Assembly (NCBI GenBank): GCA_039621445.1
Contig: CP154954.1
Coordinates: 23,014,954-23,078,953 of the forward strand
DNA from: Euglena gracilis
Taxonomy: Eukaryota; Euglenida; Euglenophyceae; Euglenales
DNA length: 64,000 nt
Direction: 5' to 3'
Part shown: piece after piece, positions 43,096 to 55,060 of the stretch
How the letters are laid out: each line of letters begins with the position of its first letter
Position numbering within the stretch: position 1 is the first letter of the stretch
Translations under genes and position numbers: made by a program
Notes under the pieces: model-generated
Seen by the model: the letters and a program-made list of their open reading frames with translations, nothing else
What the model was told of the DNA's origin: nothing
Databases searched by the model: none

Positions 43096-43724
43096 CAGTG
43101 TGGGCAAAAATTATGGAAGACAAAAATTACGGCAAAAAAAAGTACGAGAAAAAATTTTTGGCAAATTTTTTTGGGAAAAATTAATTTTGGCAAAATCTGG
43201 TCCCCATGAAGGATTGACCTCTGGCACAGGTGAGCGACATTTTTGTCCTAATTGTGTGCTCAACGTATTTTTCTGTCCCCCAGTGGCCACAATCACTCAA
43301 TGTATTGTGGCACGTGCCCGTCCAGCAACGCTTGCAAAAAAATGTGGGAACGTTCAAGATCGGTCAGGCATGGGCAAAATATTCGCTGGCAAAAACAGAA
43401 TGGAGGCCGTTCGCTGCAACGTCTGATAGAATTGTGCCACTGATCAGGTGTCAGTAATTTCAAATGCAGAGCGATTTTTGCTGTGATTTTCCCCAGGTGC
43501 TTGATGCCGATCGCCCGGTTTTCAAGGAGCTGGCTGAGCATATACCATTGAAGGAACTGACATTCAATTGGGATGAGTATTGTGTTCTTTTGGGCACAAA
43601 CCGGAAGTGGGCTGGAAGAGGGCGTCGGAAACCGACGGAGTGACAAAATTACGAGAAAAAAAATTATGGCAAAATTTGGGTATTTTGCCAAAATTTCTGT
43701 CTTCCGTAATTTTTAGCCGCACTG
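43096..43724. mobile_element. 629-bp mariner-like non-autonomous insertion
   Basis: Terminal inverted repeats of about 35 bp: left CAGTGTGGGCAAAAATTATGG, right (reverse complement) CAGTGCGGCTAAAAATTACGG, both continuing AAGACA. Flanked by TA on both sides (43,094-43,095 and 43,725-43,726). It interrupts element D'. The interior has no convincing transposase; short Cys-rich frames are open on the plus strand. The TA duplication and CAGTG ends suit Tc1/mariner. Confidence 0.8.
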
Positions 43725-43726
43725 TA

Positions 43727-44201
43727 ACGTGAAAACGCCAACGAACCTGATCCCCGGGAGGAGGTGGAGCCCCTTGGGCTTCCAATACGCTTTCGCGCAT
43801 CGGGATTCGGGCATTCCCGAGACATGTGACCAGATTTGTTGCTCAAAAAGCACAGTTTGTCCGTGCCTTGGTCCGAAGAACGCTGATTCCGCGTTTTCGG
43901 TCCCGTGGTAGGTGATCTTGGTGACATGGGTGATTTTTGCAACGCATTGACCGCACCCGCATGGATTCCCGCGGTGGGATGATTTTTGGAAAGCGGACTG
44001 TATTTGTCCCAAAACTTGTGTGAGCTTGAGTTGCTTTGACACATACTTCCAACGTTGGGAAAGAGTCATCTCATGCCTCGCCAACTCCTCGCGGTGGATA
44101 TCCTTCACGAGGGATGGTGTGAAATGCAACAAAACCGCTTCGAATTCTTCACGCATTTGCTTCTCGCTAAGTTTATCAACTTCGGAAACATGTACTAACA
44201 A
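43727..44201 (-). pseudogene. Element D' Gag end and zinc knuckle
   Basis: EVDKLSEKQMREEFEAVLLHF and the helix LTQVLGQIQ correspond to 52,680-52,870 in element D. The knuckle reads CFLSNKSGHMSREC, with Ser for the second Cys, so zinc binding is lost. Confidence 0.65.
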
Positions 44202-44255
44202 TTTGGCATACCAAAGGTCAATGGATTTCCATTTGCGATCTGATGGCGCGCATTG

Positions 44256-46476
44256 TCACCATTTCTTCTCCAGGGTAATCCTGGTGACCAGACTAGAGTT
44301 GGTTGAAGCGTATCGCTCAACCAGGACATCAAATGATACGCCATTACGTATGACCAAATTGCGTGCACGTTCTCGCTCCTCTCTTGGTAGGTAATCGATT
44401 AATTCCATCTTGACTACCTCGGGATTCGGGTCTTGTGTGGGTCCCTTTAGTGCCCAGTAGTACTCCCAGTCCCAAAAAAATATCCCCATGTGGTTGGATC
44501 CCTGACCCGTTGGGGTTTCACCTTGTTCGCGATTGCGATGGAGCCCTTGAAGTCTATCTGAGTAACCCGATGACCCTTGGTGGTATTCCAGGGGTTTGGG
44601 TCCGGGTATTTCTGAACACCAAACGTGTTTTGCGAATTTTCCGCTCCAAGTGTACCCCGTGCAGGATTTCCCGCACCAGGTGTAGGGGTGGCGGGATTTT
44701 CCTGCGGGAATTGCGAAAAATGTGGTGAACTTCCCCCGGTGGGGCAGGTTTCCCGCCGAAAACCCACTGGGTGATCTGTTAATTCAGAACCCGTTGGTGG
44801 TTGGTAGGATCGCAAATGCAAAACATCACCAATAGCAGGTGTGGTGTGTTGGCTCATTCCTCGAACAAGGCTGGAACGTTGAATTTCTTGGTGGAGCTTC
44901 GAATTTTCGAGCGGTGGATCAATTTCCTCATCGGAAATGTTCTGCGAAAAGTGGGTTTGTGCTGTGGGCAAAAGCAAAGGTGGTACAATTCGCGTTTTCG
45001 CTGGAGGTTGTACCACATTCGCGGTGGATATAGGAATTCCCACTCCAGAAACGGTAATTTGGGAACGCGATTCCGGGACATTTGGAATACCAACCACAGC
45101 GCGGTGGTGGCACAACCGGTACCGGAGTGGACTTTTTAGCAAAACTCGCGGACAAGTCACGCACCGTTTCTTCCAAATGTTCCACCAACTGGAGTTGGCC
45201 GCAAATACGGTCAACCTCAGTGTCCAAATGCCTAATGAGTTGGCGGTAACGGGAAAAGTCTTCCAAGTGTAGCAACTTTTCAGAATCCAAGTGTAAATCC
45301 TGGATAAGCTCTTCTTGGTACTCCTCCACATTCCGGAGTTGACCCGCAAGCGCTTTTACTGCGTTTGAGACAGTTTGCAATTGGTGCGGTGGCTTGGTGG
45401 GGGTGTCTGCGGTGGTGCGCAAATTTTCCGTGGTTGACTTTTCCAACAACGGAGAAATTCGTCCATCCAACCGTGAGACGCCATCTTGCATGGACCTGGG
45501 ATTTTCGCCTCAACTTGGAGCAAACTTGTGCAAAATGCTTGCAAGGTTTCGTTGTGGTCACCAAGCGTTTTGTCAAAAATGAGCGAAATTCCGGTGACTC
45601 GGATATCCGAGCGCGCGAAACATTGGGAAGTGAGCAAATTTCCGCTACTGTGGTGGACAAAAAGGTACAACGGGTTTGCAAATCCCCAAAAGCGGTTCGA
45701 ATACCACTAATGTCAGGAATTTGCTTGGAAAGTGCGGAAACATGCTCCAGCAACCCGCAACTGTGGCAGTAATATCGTCAATGTCCGTTTGCATTTGTTG
45801 TTGCGCGAAATCCAACCGTTGTGCGCAATCCGCGATTTTCGCGTTCAAGGACGTTAATACATCCTGATTTGCGGCACAATGGCAGGATTTCTGCTCTAAC
45901 TGTAAGATTCGTTCCTCCAAAAGCCGCATTTGCGTGCAGGGAAAAAATTTTCTTCAACTTTCGCCTGAAATTGCCTCAAATGCTCGATTTCCGAGCAAAG
46001 ACACAAAATCCGTTGTTGGGCTTCTTGGAAAGAAGTGGCAAGTGCGGCAAAATGCTCAACCGCGACAAAGTTACCGATTTCTGACATTTTGGGGTGGCAT
46101 ATTGCGCGTGTAACTGTTGCGGCAATTGCAGTACCATTGTTGAACAAGATTCCACTTTGGCAAAAAGACGGCTCATACCATCTTGCACACGCAAAAACTT
46201 GGAATCATTCCGTGTTTCTGCTTCACGCAGTGTTTCACTGATTTGTTTGAAATTTTGTGTCAGTTGGATGCGCAAAATACTGTCAACACTTTCTCGAAAA
46301 TGCTGAAGGTAATTCCCCGCATTTTCAACGTTGTGTCGGCAATATGTGCCGATTTCCGGCAAATAATTCCAGCAATATTCCAGTTTGGTGTTGGCAACCC
46401 TTTGGTTGTCCTCATCGAACTGCAAAACCTTGCTGCGCATGGTTGCGCATTCCGCAACGCATTGGTGGACATGCAA
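44256..46476 (-). pseudogene. Element D' Gag: coiled coil and capsid
   Basis: Overlapping frames (46,476-45,976; 46,147-45,896; 45,929-45,645; 45,753-45,280; 45,491-44,928; 45,349-44,447; 44,489-44,256) reconstruct a Gag like that of element D. It has CVAECATMRSKVLQFDEDNQ, SFQEAQQRI, LEQKSCHC, then the capsid with DFKGSIAIANKVKPQ and FFWDWEYYWALKG. The long Gln/Leu-rich part suggests a coiled coil. Broken in at least six places. Confidence 0.65.
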
Positions 46477-46486
46477 AATTTCTCAG

Positions 46487-46845
46487 GCGCCTTCCGCGCC
46501 CTTGGTCGTCTAGAGGGGGGAGGTGGGGCTGCCCCCCCCCCCCCCCGCACCGCTCCCCGCCTCCAATAACAATATCCCTTCTGGGGGATAACCGACCCAG
46601 GGCCACGCGTGCATGTAATGCCAAGCGCAGCGTAAACAAAACAGTGCTAAGGCGCCCTCGGCGCCCTTGGTCGTCCTGTGGGGGGGGGCTGCCCCCCGCA
46701 CCCCCCCCCCCGCCCTCCAATAATAAAATCCCCTCCGGGGGACAACTAACCCAGGGCCATGCGCGCATGTAATGCCACGCGCACCAACAAAACAGTCCTA
46801 AGGCGCATTCGGCGCCTTGGTCGTCTAGCGGGGGGGGGGGGGTGA
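46487..46845. repeat. Tandem repeat, ~150-160-bp unit, 2.3 copies
   Basis: Units start at about 46,487, 46,648 and 46,798 with GGCGCC...CTTGGTCGTC. Each full unit holds a G-run followed by a C-run (self-complementary), then CCAATAA, a CCTTCTGGGGG/CCTCCGGGGG block, and a CCCAGGGCCA...GCATGTAATGCCA block. No gene. Confidence 0.8.
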
Positions 46846-47966
46846 AACCCCTTTCTTGGTCCAAGTTTTTTTGCGCATCCTTCGGCCTCGGCTGCTTTTT
46901 GAGGCGGCCGCCGGGCTTCGAAGCCGAAATATTGAATCTTTTTCTTTTTGTCCTTTTTCCATTGATTATTGAAATCCATTTTTTCTTCAAATTCTTGTTA
47001 TTTGCACGCACAATCAATTGATTTTTTTTGTAGTGTTGCACAAGTGCATTGGGTGGGATAAGAACCCTGTGTGTGAGATTTGGTTTGAAATTGCTGGGTT
47101 CGAGTGGGGACTTTCTTAGGTTAATTAGGGGAAAATGGCAAATCCCACTGTGGAAAATTGGTCGTCCGGTCTTGAGAAGTTCAAAAAATCGGCCCAGCAA
47201 GGTCGAAAATTGGGTTCAGGCTTTCAAGCCGAACCATAATCATTTTTTCCCTAGGTTAAATTCGACTGAAAACCAAAAAATGGAATTTCAGTGATTTTCG
47301 GCCCCACTTAGGCAAATTTTGCCAATTTTTGGGTTAGGACCCCTTTACACTCCCCCGCTTGGAAAAATAGCGGGGAGACTTTAAAAAACGTAAGTAAAAA
47401 AGATGGGGTCCGCAGAAAAAGAAGCAATTTGGTTTGCCAAAAAAGTCGTATGTGTGCGGTTGGTAATAGCAACGAGAGGAGGGGGGGCAGCCCAAAAGGC
47501 CACCCCGCGTAAGTGACGGGGGGGGGGGGCAGCCCGACGGGCCACACAGCACCCCGGGGGAAGATGGTGCAACGGTGCAACAGGTGGCGCCGAAAGTCAG
47601 TTTGGGGCAAACTGCGTGGGCAACGGTGCGGCGCAACTCAGCTGCGTACGCCGTCGCCGCAACCGCCGCCTCCCACTCCAGGTGGTTGCCACGGTACCGC
47701 GTATGTGTGAGTCGTGTGTTCACAATCACAATATGTGCGCTATTTTTTTTGTCCCACGCACCACACGACACTCATGCTTAGAACGAAACTTTGCGGGCAC
47801 CCAAGGCGGGTCCGGTTGCAACTTCGAAAGTTGCACGCCGAGCCACAATGGTGCCTGGGCATGGTTTCGCGTTTCCAACCCTTGCGAACCATTTTGTGAC
47901 CAACCGCAATTCAAGAAATCTGGTTGTTAGGCTTCAGGGTTGTTTTGATGGTTAGCCTAGCCTTCC
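46846..47966. other. No gene recognised
   Basis: Contains AT-rich stretches, a G-rich pair of GGGGGGGCAGCCC motifs (47,478-47,535) and scattered short frames. It could be LTR sequence of D' or of the ORF3-like relic, but no repeat partner was found in the window. Confidence 0.4.
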
Positions 47967-47967
47967 G

Positions 47968-48999
47968 TTAGGGATTCTTTCTCTTAAGGAGCAAACTCCT
48001 TTTTTTTTGGTTGGCTCCTTTTTTGTTGTTGGGGTTCTGCCTATTTCCCACAAACGTAACTTGATTGTGACTTACGGCCGTTTTTTTGGGGGGGGTCCCA
48101 TCAACCCGTGCCCTCCCGGGCCGTCTCACAAATCTTGGCCCAAAATTTCCACCCCTTAGAGAAAAACTGTGCTTGGAAAATCTGTCCACCTTTTGCTTTT
48201 CAAAAAGCAACTCCAAATCTGTGAAATTCTCATCTCCTTGCGTACCAAAAATTGCTCCTCCGAACCCAAAATTCCTTTGGGGTACCTACGGGTGCCTCAC
48301 CGACAAAATCGTCGGCCATGTCCCATGCCTGGGCAAATTTCCTTCCCAGAATTCTCTGAAAATTCTGCACACCGTCCTTTACGGGGGTGGTTGAGTTTCA
48401 CCTCCTCTCCGTAAATAACACCTTTAATTCCCTGCAATTATGTCGGTAAAACACATCGACTTTTCGTTGGAGCGCCCCACTCATTCTCCTCCAAATGAGT
48501 GGGGCTCATTCCCGTTTTGTTCATCCTAACGTTATTCTTTTCTTCTACACAACACAACCCGTGAAAATGAACAGATTCCACCTCCCACACTTGCCCAAAA
48601 AAACGTCAGATTTTTTGCCTTGGGTAAAATCGGCAGACTCAAAATTTTCATTGGTCCACCGTTCAACCCATTTTTTCTTCTCTTTCCACAAACGGGCGGA
48701 AGAAAATTGAAATAATCCACGTTTTTCCACTTAGGAAAAATGAGGGGGTGCAAAATGCGTTTCACCCTCCCCTCTTCCTTTTCCACCTGAAAATTGTACA
48801 CATCCACCACCGTTTCCCAAAATCTGGGGTTTATCCAAATCCTAAATTCGCTTTTGTCATCGGTCATTCGTGACGGGGTACCCTGGGGGACCAACACCAA
48901 ACCCTCCCCCTTTGGAGTATTGTGTACCAGGTAGCCGTAAGGCCATGGTACTGTGTATGTAGGTATAAGCCTACGGCCAGATATAGCTCTGAGCCCCAT
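47968..48999 (-). pseudogene. ORF3-like relic of an unassigned element
   Basis: The best piece (48,999-48,532) has LVLVPQGTPSRMTDDKSEF then FRIWINPRFWETVVDVYNF and VDYFNFLPP. This resembles the C-terminal module of family C ORF3 (I-W...P..FWET...YF). Later pieces include GRKFAQAWDMADDFVG and a basic end with LRGGNFGPRFVRRPGRAR. Frameshifted; the parent element is not in the window. Confidence 0.4.
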
Positions 49000-49554
49000 A
49001 CACAGTACTATGCTAGGTGGTATTCCTACAGATGGCCAACGGCCTGAGTTAGGAATAACTCAGCCTAATTCTGGTTCTCCCCTCCACAGGTGGTATTTTA
49101 TTCCACTCTGGTCTTTGATTCAAGACTTGATTTTCAAGTTCGATTTTTCTCATTATGAAGTCCTGACAGGACACCCAAGTCACTTGGCACTTTTCCTTGT
49201 CGTAGCCCATAGGGCTTCTGCCCCGTCTTGTGCTCTGCCTCTTAATTGGTGAAAAGGGCGAACAACTTTCATATCATTCTTTTCAATTTTTCCGTTACTC
49301 CAACTTTTATTCATTTGCGCACCAAAGGGCGAAAGCGAGGAAAAGGCTGGACGTACACTTGGTAGCAGTGTAGGTTTTCGATCCTTTTGACCGCAAACGG
49401 TCGTGTGGTGCCCGCCTATAGGCAAACACAGGCACTACAAGCCGTTTCCGGCCAAAGCCGTACGCACGGACACGTCCTCTGACGGTTCGCAGTATACACT
49501 GCTTCAAACCTCAGAGTGCCGGTCTCTGCTTACTTTATATAATATCCCCTCTTT
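49000..49554 (+). promoter_or_regulatory. Probable 5' LTR/promoter region of element D
   Basis: No gene. A TATA-like CTTTATATAATA at 49,533-49,544 lies just before the first Gag-like coding of element D, as expected for U3/R of an LTR. LTR borders cannot be set because no 3' partner is present. Confidence 0.4.
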
Positions 49555-50001
49555 TTGCACTTGTTTCTGCATTTTACCCCGCAATCTACACTTAGTTTTT
49601 GTGTTAGTGCCTCAAAAACGCAGAGCACAACGCCCATTGATTATGCAGCATTGATTGGTTCACTTCGTGGACTTGAACCTGCAGCATCATTGTCTAGCTC
49701 TAATGAGCATTCACAACCCCATAGGGGTACACATGCATTGAATCATTTCAAAGGTAATCCTCCTTCCCAGCGTGTGTCACACCTATCGGTGTCTGTGTCG
49801 AGTTCTCCTCCCCCCGCTCAATGGGCAGCCCCACACCTATCGGTGTCATGCTCTATAGAGGAACCCAATGCCCAACAGGCACAACCTCTTTTGTTGGAAA
49901 GCCGATCGGCTAACGCCCATTCCTCCCGGCAAGATCTCGCACTGGTGCCGATAGGCACATTCGACTCTGAGGCGGATACGCCACGGCCATTTTTTGTATA
50001 G
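49555..50001 (+). pseudogene. Element D Gag N-terminal extension
   Basis: Ser/Pro/Gln-rich frame of 148 codons, with IDYAALIGSLRGLEPAASL near its start. It lies between the TATA-like site and the main Gag frame, in another phase. No fold recognised. Confidence 0.4.
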
Positions 50002-50018
50002 GGTGGGTTAGAAACACC

Positions 50019-51964
50019 ATGTTTCTTTCAGCTCCCCCCCCTAAGCTTCCCCCTACAAGTGCGATTGGACAACTGCCCGCACCACCCGATACGGGTTCTT
50101 TTCCGGCATTGCCATGGCACTCGGAGATGCGTTTAACAGTTCCGGCTTATACAAGTCCCACAGAGTCTATGAGCAGTGATGCGGAAGAGTTGGAAAATAT
50201 TTCCCCTCAACCCATTACCGTGATTCAGCGCATAGTCGCAAATATTCCAGTGGACCACCCGCTAACGCGGCAAATTTCCCATGTCCACACTTGTGTAGCG
50301 GATTGTGCTATGACACTTAACAAGGTTTTGGATTTTGATGAAAACAACCAAAAGGTTGTAGAACACAAGCTGAATTACCTTTGGAGTTATGTGCGTGATG
50401 TTGGTCAATATTGCCAAACAATCTTTCAATCCACCAATGTGGACCTAGCAAATTTGCGTCAAGGTTTGGACACACATTTGCAGGCACATTTGCCACAACA
50501 CTTCCAAAAAGTGAGTGAAACCATGTGTGAAACACAATCCCGCAATGATGCGATTTTCTCGAACATGCAATATAGTTTGAAAGCTTTATCACACCATTTT
50601 TTCCACAATTGCAGCAAAAGTTGCATGAACCCCCTATCAAAAATCCAGATTTGGGACAATTTATCACATAGGAGCAATTCTCCACACTTGCATCTGCATT
50701 TCAGGAGGCGCAACAGCGCATTTTCCAGTTAAGCGGTGATTCCGCGAATTTAGCCCACTTTTCTGCCCAAACCAATGAACGTTTTTTCCCCCCGCACGTA
50801 TGTGCAACAATTGGAGAAAACACTTTCTCGATTGGAGCAGAAATTTTGCCATTGTGTTGAGATTCCTGCTGAAATTGCCAGTTTTCACACCCGAATCGCG
50901 AATATCGCGAGTAGGATTGAGAATTTGCAACAACCGTGGCAGAATGACACAATGGAATTCCGAACCGAAATGGCGGATTTGCAGAGCCGCAATGCGGCAA
51001 CCCGTGCACCAACACCAGATATTAGCGGACTCAAGGCCACCATGTCCGATTTGCACAAACAGTTGCAACAGGATGTTGGTAACATTGAAGCCTCATTGGC
51101 TAATTGGCTAAGTTGCACACCCGTTATGCGGAAGTAGCTGGTGGGATCCCGGATGTTACCGGCATTCACACCTCGATAGCGGATTTGAACAAACGTATGC
51201 AAGAAATGAGCTCAAAAATGCTTCAGGTGCAATCACCACCCCAAGGCTCATTGCCTTTACCAACACCTACCCCCACACTCCCAAACACCCACTTGGACCA
51301 GATTCGCGCTGAAATGCGCACGGAAAAACACCAAATCATGCAAGGATTTTGTGACAGTCTCATGAACACCGAGAAAAAGGCAAAGCAGGATGTCACAAAA
51401 CTGCAAAATGACCTTATCGCGCTATCCGCGCAAGTTTCAGTGTTGCAGAAACAGCCGACGGCTGAAAAAGTCAAAGATCCGCATTCGGACCAACACACCA
51501 AGCCATCTCCACAATTGGAGAACATTTCCAGTGCGATGCGCACTTTGGTGACAAGAGTACAGGAATTGGACACTGGGTTTGGTGCAATTTCGTACAATTT
51601 TCAGTTGATTTCCCACAAAATGCCGCTTTTGGATGAGCTATCCTCATACCGTAGGTGGATTAAGCGTTTGCAGGAGGATGTGGGTCAGATAACCGACAAT
51701 TGGCAGGTTGTTCACCATTTGGAGCAAAGTGTGCATGAATTTGCAACAGCTTTGGACTAAATTCACGCACAATTGCGTTCCATCCACCAAAACCCGCAAT
51801 CAGGTATGGTTGGCGCACTTGCCACATCTTCCAGCTCCAAAAGCGCTATTCGCGCACCAATTCCCGAGTCCACAGACACATTGCCACCAAATCGCGTTTC
51901 CGCTCATGCGGTGGTTTCCCCATTAGCATTACCAGTCCCAAATGGACGAATTCTCGGAAGATGA
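50019..51964 (+). pseudogene. Element D Gag coiled-coil region
   Basis: Frames 50,019-50,732, 50,775-51,137 and 51,104-51,964 follow each other. Features shared with D': CVADCAMTLNKVLDFDENNQ, AFQEAQQRIFQL, LEQKFCHC, then Gln/Leu heptads (FATALD-stop-IHAQLRSIHQ). TAG at 50,669-50,671 and TAA at 51,758-51,760 are single stops in conserved phase. A long rod-like Gag N-terminus is inferred. Confidence 0.6.
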
Positions 51965-52678
51965 GTCGGTTTTTCAAGCGAAAACCAGACTCACCCCCCT
52001 CTTAAATCAGGAGATTCGCGAATCCGAACTAATTCGTGGTATGATCCGCACCCCCACACCGGGTATTGGTCATACCTCCCAAATTCGCTTAGTAGCACAA
52101 TGGTGCAACTATGTGATACCTCACCCCCACATGCGCAACCGCATCACCATTCGCGCAATCACGATTCCCCGAATTTGCATGGTACCTATAGTACACTAAG
52201 TGGTATGTTCCATGCGCATTCGCAAAATAACCCGAACAATACCCTTGGTGCAACCACCGGTGTACCAGCACATGGTGCAATTTCGCACCCGGGCCCACAC
52301 CCCTGGAATACCACCGAAGGGCCACGGGTTTCTGAGAAAGATTTCAAAGGCACCATCACGATAGCGAACAAGGTGAAGCCCCAATGGGACAGTGACCCCA
52401 CCACATGGAAACAATTTTTCCGCGACTGGGAATATTTTTGGGATTTGAAGGGACCCACCAAAGATGACAACCCGGAGGTAATCAAGATGGAATTCATCGA
52501 TTTCCTCCCAAGGGATGAAAAAGAACGCGCCAAACAATTAGTCATTGGCAGGCGCATTTCTTTTGAAGAATTGGTTGAGCAATATGCTTCCTCATGCTCC
52601 AGTTTGGTTTCCAGAATCAGTCTGGAAAACAAATGGCGGCAATTCACCCCCCCCCGGACTGCAAATGGATGTCGATAG
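51942..52678 (+). pseudogene. Element D Gag capsid
   Basis: EIRESELIRGM precedes the capsid (HPWNTTEGPRVSEKDFKG, TTWKQFFRDWEYFWDLKG, EFIDFLPRDEKERAKQL, FEELVEQYAS). It continues in another phase from 52,661. Typical Ty3-type capsid length. Confidence 0.65.
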
Positions 52679-53150
52679 ACTTGTGGTCTTAGCAGCCGAG
52701 GTTGATGAGTTAGGGGAAAAGCAAATCAAAGAACAATTTGATTCAGTATTACTGCGCTACATCCCCAAACTCGTCAAGGAAATTCAACGCGAGGAACTCG
52801 CGGGACACATTTTGACTCTCGATGAGAGATTGAAGTACATTTCCAAACAAATGGACAGATCCAATCGGCATATCACCACCACCCTACCGCGGGTGTACCT
52901 ACCAGTTCCGTCCATGCAGTCCAAAGGACTACCTCCCCAAAATCACCAAAATCACCATCGAGTGAGTCCAAAACGCGCTATCCGCGCTCAAACCCCAAAT
53001 CCCCGACACGGGAATCCAAATCGCGCTATTCGCGCTCTTCTGATCACGTTTGGACAAAGTGTGCTTTTTGTGTAATCAACCAGGACATATTTCTCGCGAA
53101 TGTCCTAATCCCCTAGCGCGAAAGCGCAGTAAAAGCCCCTGAGGATCCCT
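52661..53150 (+). pseudogene. Element D Gag end with first zinc knuckle
   Basis: EVDELGEKQIKEQFDSVLL and ILTDERLKYISKQ-like helices, then a knuckle CFLCNQPGHISREC (about 53,056-53,100; C-x2-C-x4-H-x4-C) in a phase shifted from the preceding 52,545-53,075 frame. Arg/Ser-rich sequence follows. Confidence 0.65.
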
Positions 53151-53212
53151 CTCTTCTTGGAGTTCGCGTTCCTCACGATCTGCGCATTTGCAAGGGTCGG
53201 GATACCGATCGG

Positions 53213-53740
53213 GTGATGCTATCCCGTTCACCCCACCGCAATAGCGGACGTGGTTTCACACCGCGTGGTCGGTCCCCCCGCCGCCCTACCCGCAATCGGG
53301 ATACAAATCGCGATTCTTCGCGATCTCGGTCTCGAAGTGGATCATCCTCTTCGCGATCCGATCGCAGTCGAGCGGATACCCGCTCCCCACGTCGTTATGA
53401 TGCCAAAAGGCAATCGCAGCCGCTAACGCGTTGTTCCCTTTGTGGGTCTAAAGACCATCATTCATCCAAGTGCCCCCATCCCGTTCTCCCCGCCACAGCC
53501 ATGGTCATCGCGATTCCAATCGCGGTTCTGCCAATGGGCAGAAGGTTGGTTTCAAGATATCCTCTATCGAGGAAAAAGACCTGGTTTCGGGCAGGGAGGG
53601 GGATGATAGCACCGAGGATGAGTTGGTGGAAGACAGGAATGCGATTCGCGGGATACTCGCAATTTACTCTAGGAAGTCCACCATAGGCCAAAAGGCCGAC
53701 GCTGATATGGATGGGGAGCCTGAGGTCTGAGGGCACGGAC
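53213..53740 (+). pseudogene. Element D second zinc knuckle and Arg/Ser-rich region
   Basis: RSRSRSGSSSSRSDRSRAD-type basic stretch and a second knuckle CSLCGSKDHHSSKC (near 53,430-53,475). Then a phase change into NGQKVGFKISSIEEKD and an acidic end. Two knuckles separated by an SR-like stretch is unusual for this group. Confidence 0.6.
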
Positions 53741-53855
53741 CTCTGGGCTGATGAACAGATTTAGGTAGGAACTGGTCACCCCGGCCCTCCCTGCCCATCG
53801 GTCTTTTTGGTCGGTACCCGGAAAATTTTCGGGTCCCCCACTCCGCGTCAAATTT

Positions 53856-54566
53856 TTGCTTGGAAGGTTGAGCAAAGTAAGCAAAACGTCATGGAACAGC
53901 TGGCGCGACAACAAATTTACACCCGACCCTTCGCTTTGCGTACCCCCCATGGTACTTTTGGTCCAGGCGAAAATCACAACGCAAAATGTTTGTGCACAAG
54001 CCAAAATTTTAGTCGACACAGGGTGTCGAATCCCCCTTCTTTTCGGCAAAGGACTTATACTCACCCCCCTCTTGGTTCATGCAAAGAATCCCATCAAAAT
54101 TATAACTGCAGACAACAGCCACGTGTGCGGTGGTGAAATGGGATGCATTTTGGACATAGTCCTCCCCATTATCCCCAAGCACCACACACACACCCCACAA
54201 TTCTAAACTTTTCCTGGTACTTGGGTATTCGAGGCGAACATCGCCGGTTCTGACTTCATACTCGGTTTTACATTCCTACAGCAACACCGATTGGTGGTGG
54301 ATTGTCCTTCGCACGGTTTGCGCACTACCCCCCGCACACACACCACACCCCCAAACGTGTTCCCCGTGACGTCACCCAGGACGTCCCCCCGCATTTCCAC
54401 AACGTTTTCCACAATCGAAAACACCGTTTCCAACCCTAGGGGTAAAGAGAAAGCTGCCCCCCTACCCATCGCACTTTTACCGCCCGTCTCCCATGCGGTA
54501 GGGAAAGCCAGGAATTTTCCCCCCCTACACCTGGTAGTGGTACCTATACACTTGGTACGGATTTAA
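53856..54566 (+). pseudogene. Element D aspartic protease
   Basis: Active site ILVDTGCRIPLLF (DTG codons 54,015-54,023), then ITADNSHVCGGEMG and the second lobe GSDFILGFTFLQQHRL. A single TAA (54,204-54,206) lies between the lobes in an otherwise continuous frame of 236 codons. The frame runs on as a Thr/Pro linker. Confidence 0.75.
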
Positions 54567-54598
54567 TACATAACCAAAAGGTACACAGCGGTGGTACC

Positions 54599-55030
54599 AT
54601 GGGTGATACACCCATCAGTACACCTGGTAGTTATTTAAGGCTCACAAATACACTTGGCAGCTTTTCGCAATTCGCGAAAGTGAATCAAGCACCACAGTGC
54701 AAAGGCATAGCCTCCGTTTTCGGATTTGCGTATAGCGCTCCCCATGCGCCTATGGCGCTCTCCAACGCCCCCGCGCATATCGCGCTTGCCGCACATAGTG
54801 CGAATCCCGCGCATATCGCGCATTCCGCACTATCGCGCATCACTGATGACCAGGTATATGCCCAACCGACCCATACCCCACCTGGATCGAGTCCTATGGA
54901 CATGTGTGTGGATGATTCACAACTCCTTTGTTCTGTGTTACAGCGTGTTCCCCCCCTTTCAGGATGTTGAGCAGATCGCCGAGTACACCAAGGATACCTG
55001 AAATACGTTTCAATTTGGTGAATACCAAAT
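54599..55030 (+). pseudogene. Element D protease-RT linker
   Basis: Open frame to 54,970 with Ala/His repeats (PAHIALAAHSANPAHIAHSA) from a GCGCATATCGCG-type repeat. No fold recognised. Confidence 0.35.
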
Positions 55031-55060
55031 ATTGAAACATTGGTTTTCAAAAGTCGCCGA

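Larger units (their letters stand above)
39720..46476 (-). mobile_element. Element D': decayed Ty3/gypsy element
   Basis: Minus-strand relative of element D. Order from 46,476: coiled-coil Gag, capsid, zinc knuckle, PR, Dam-like relic, remnant RT, RNase H, integrase zinc finger. The integrase core is absent (cut at 39,720). The RT core including the YxDD box is deleted. Many frameshifts; not functional. Confidence 0.8.
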
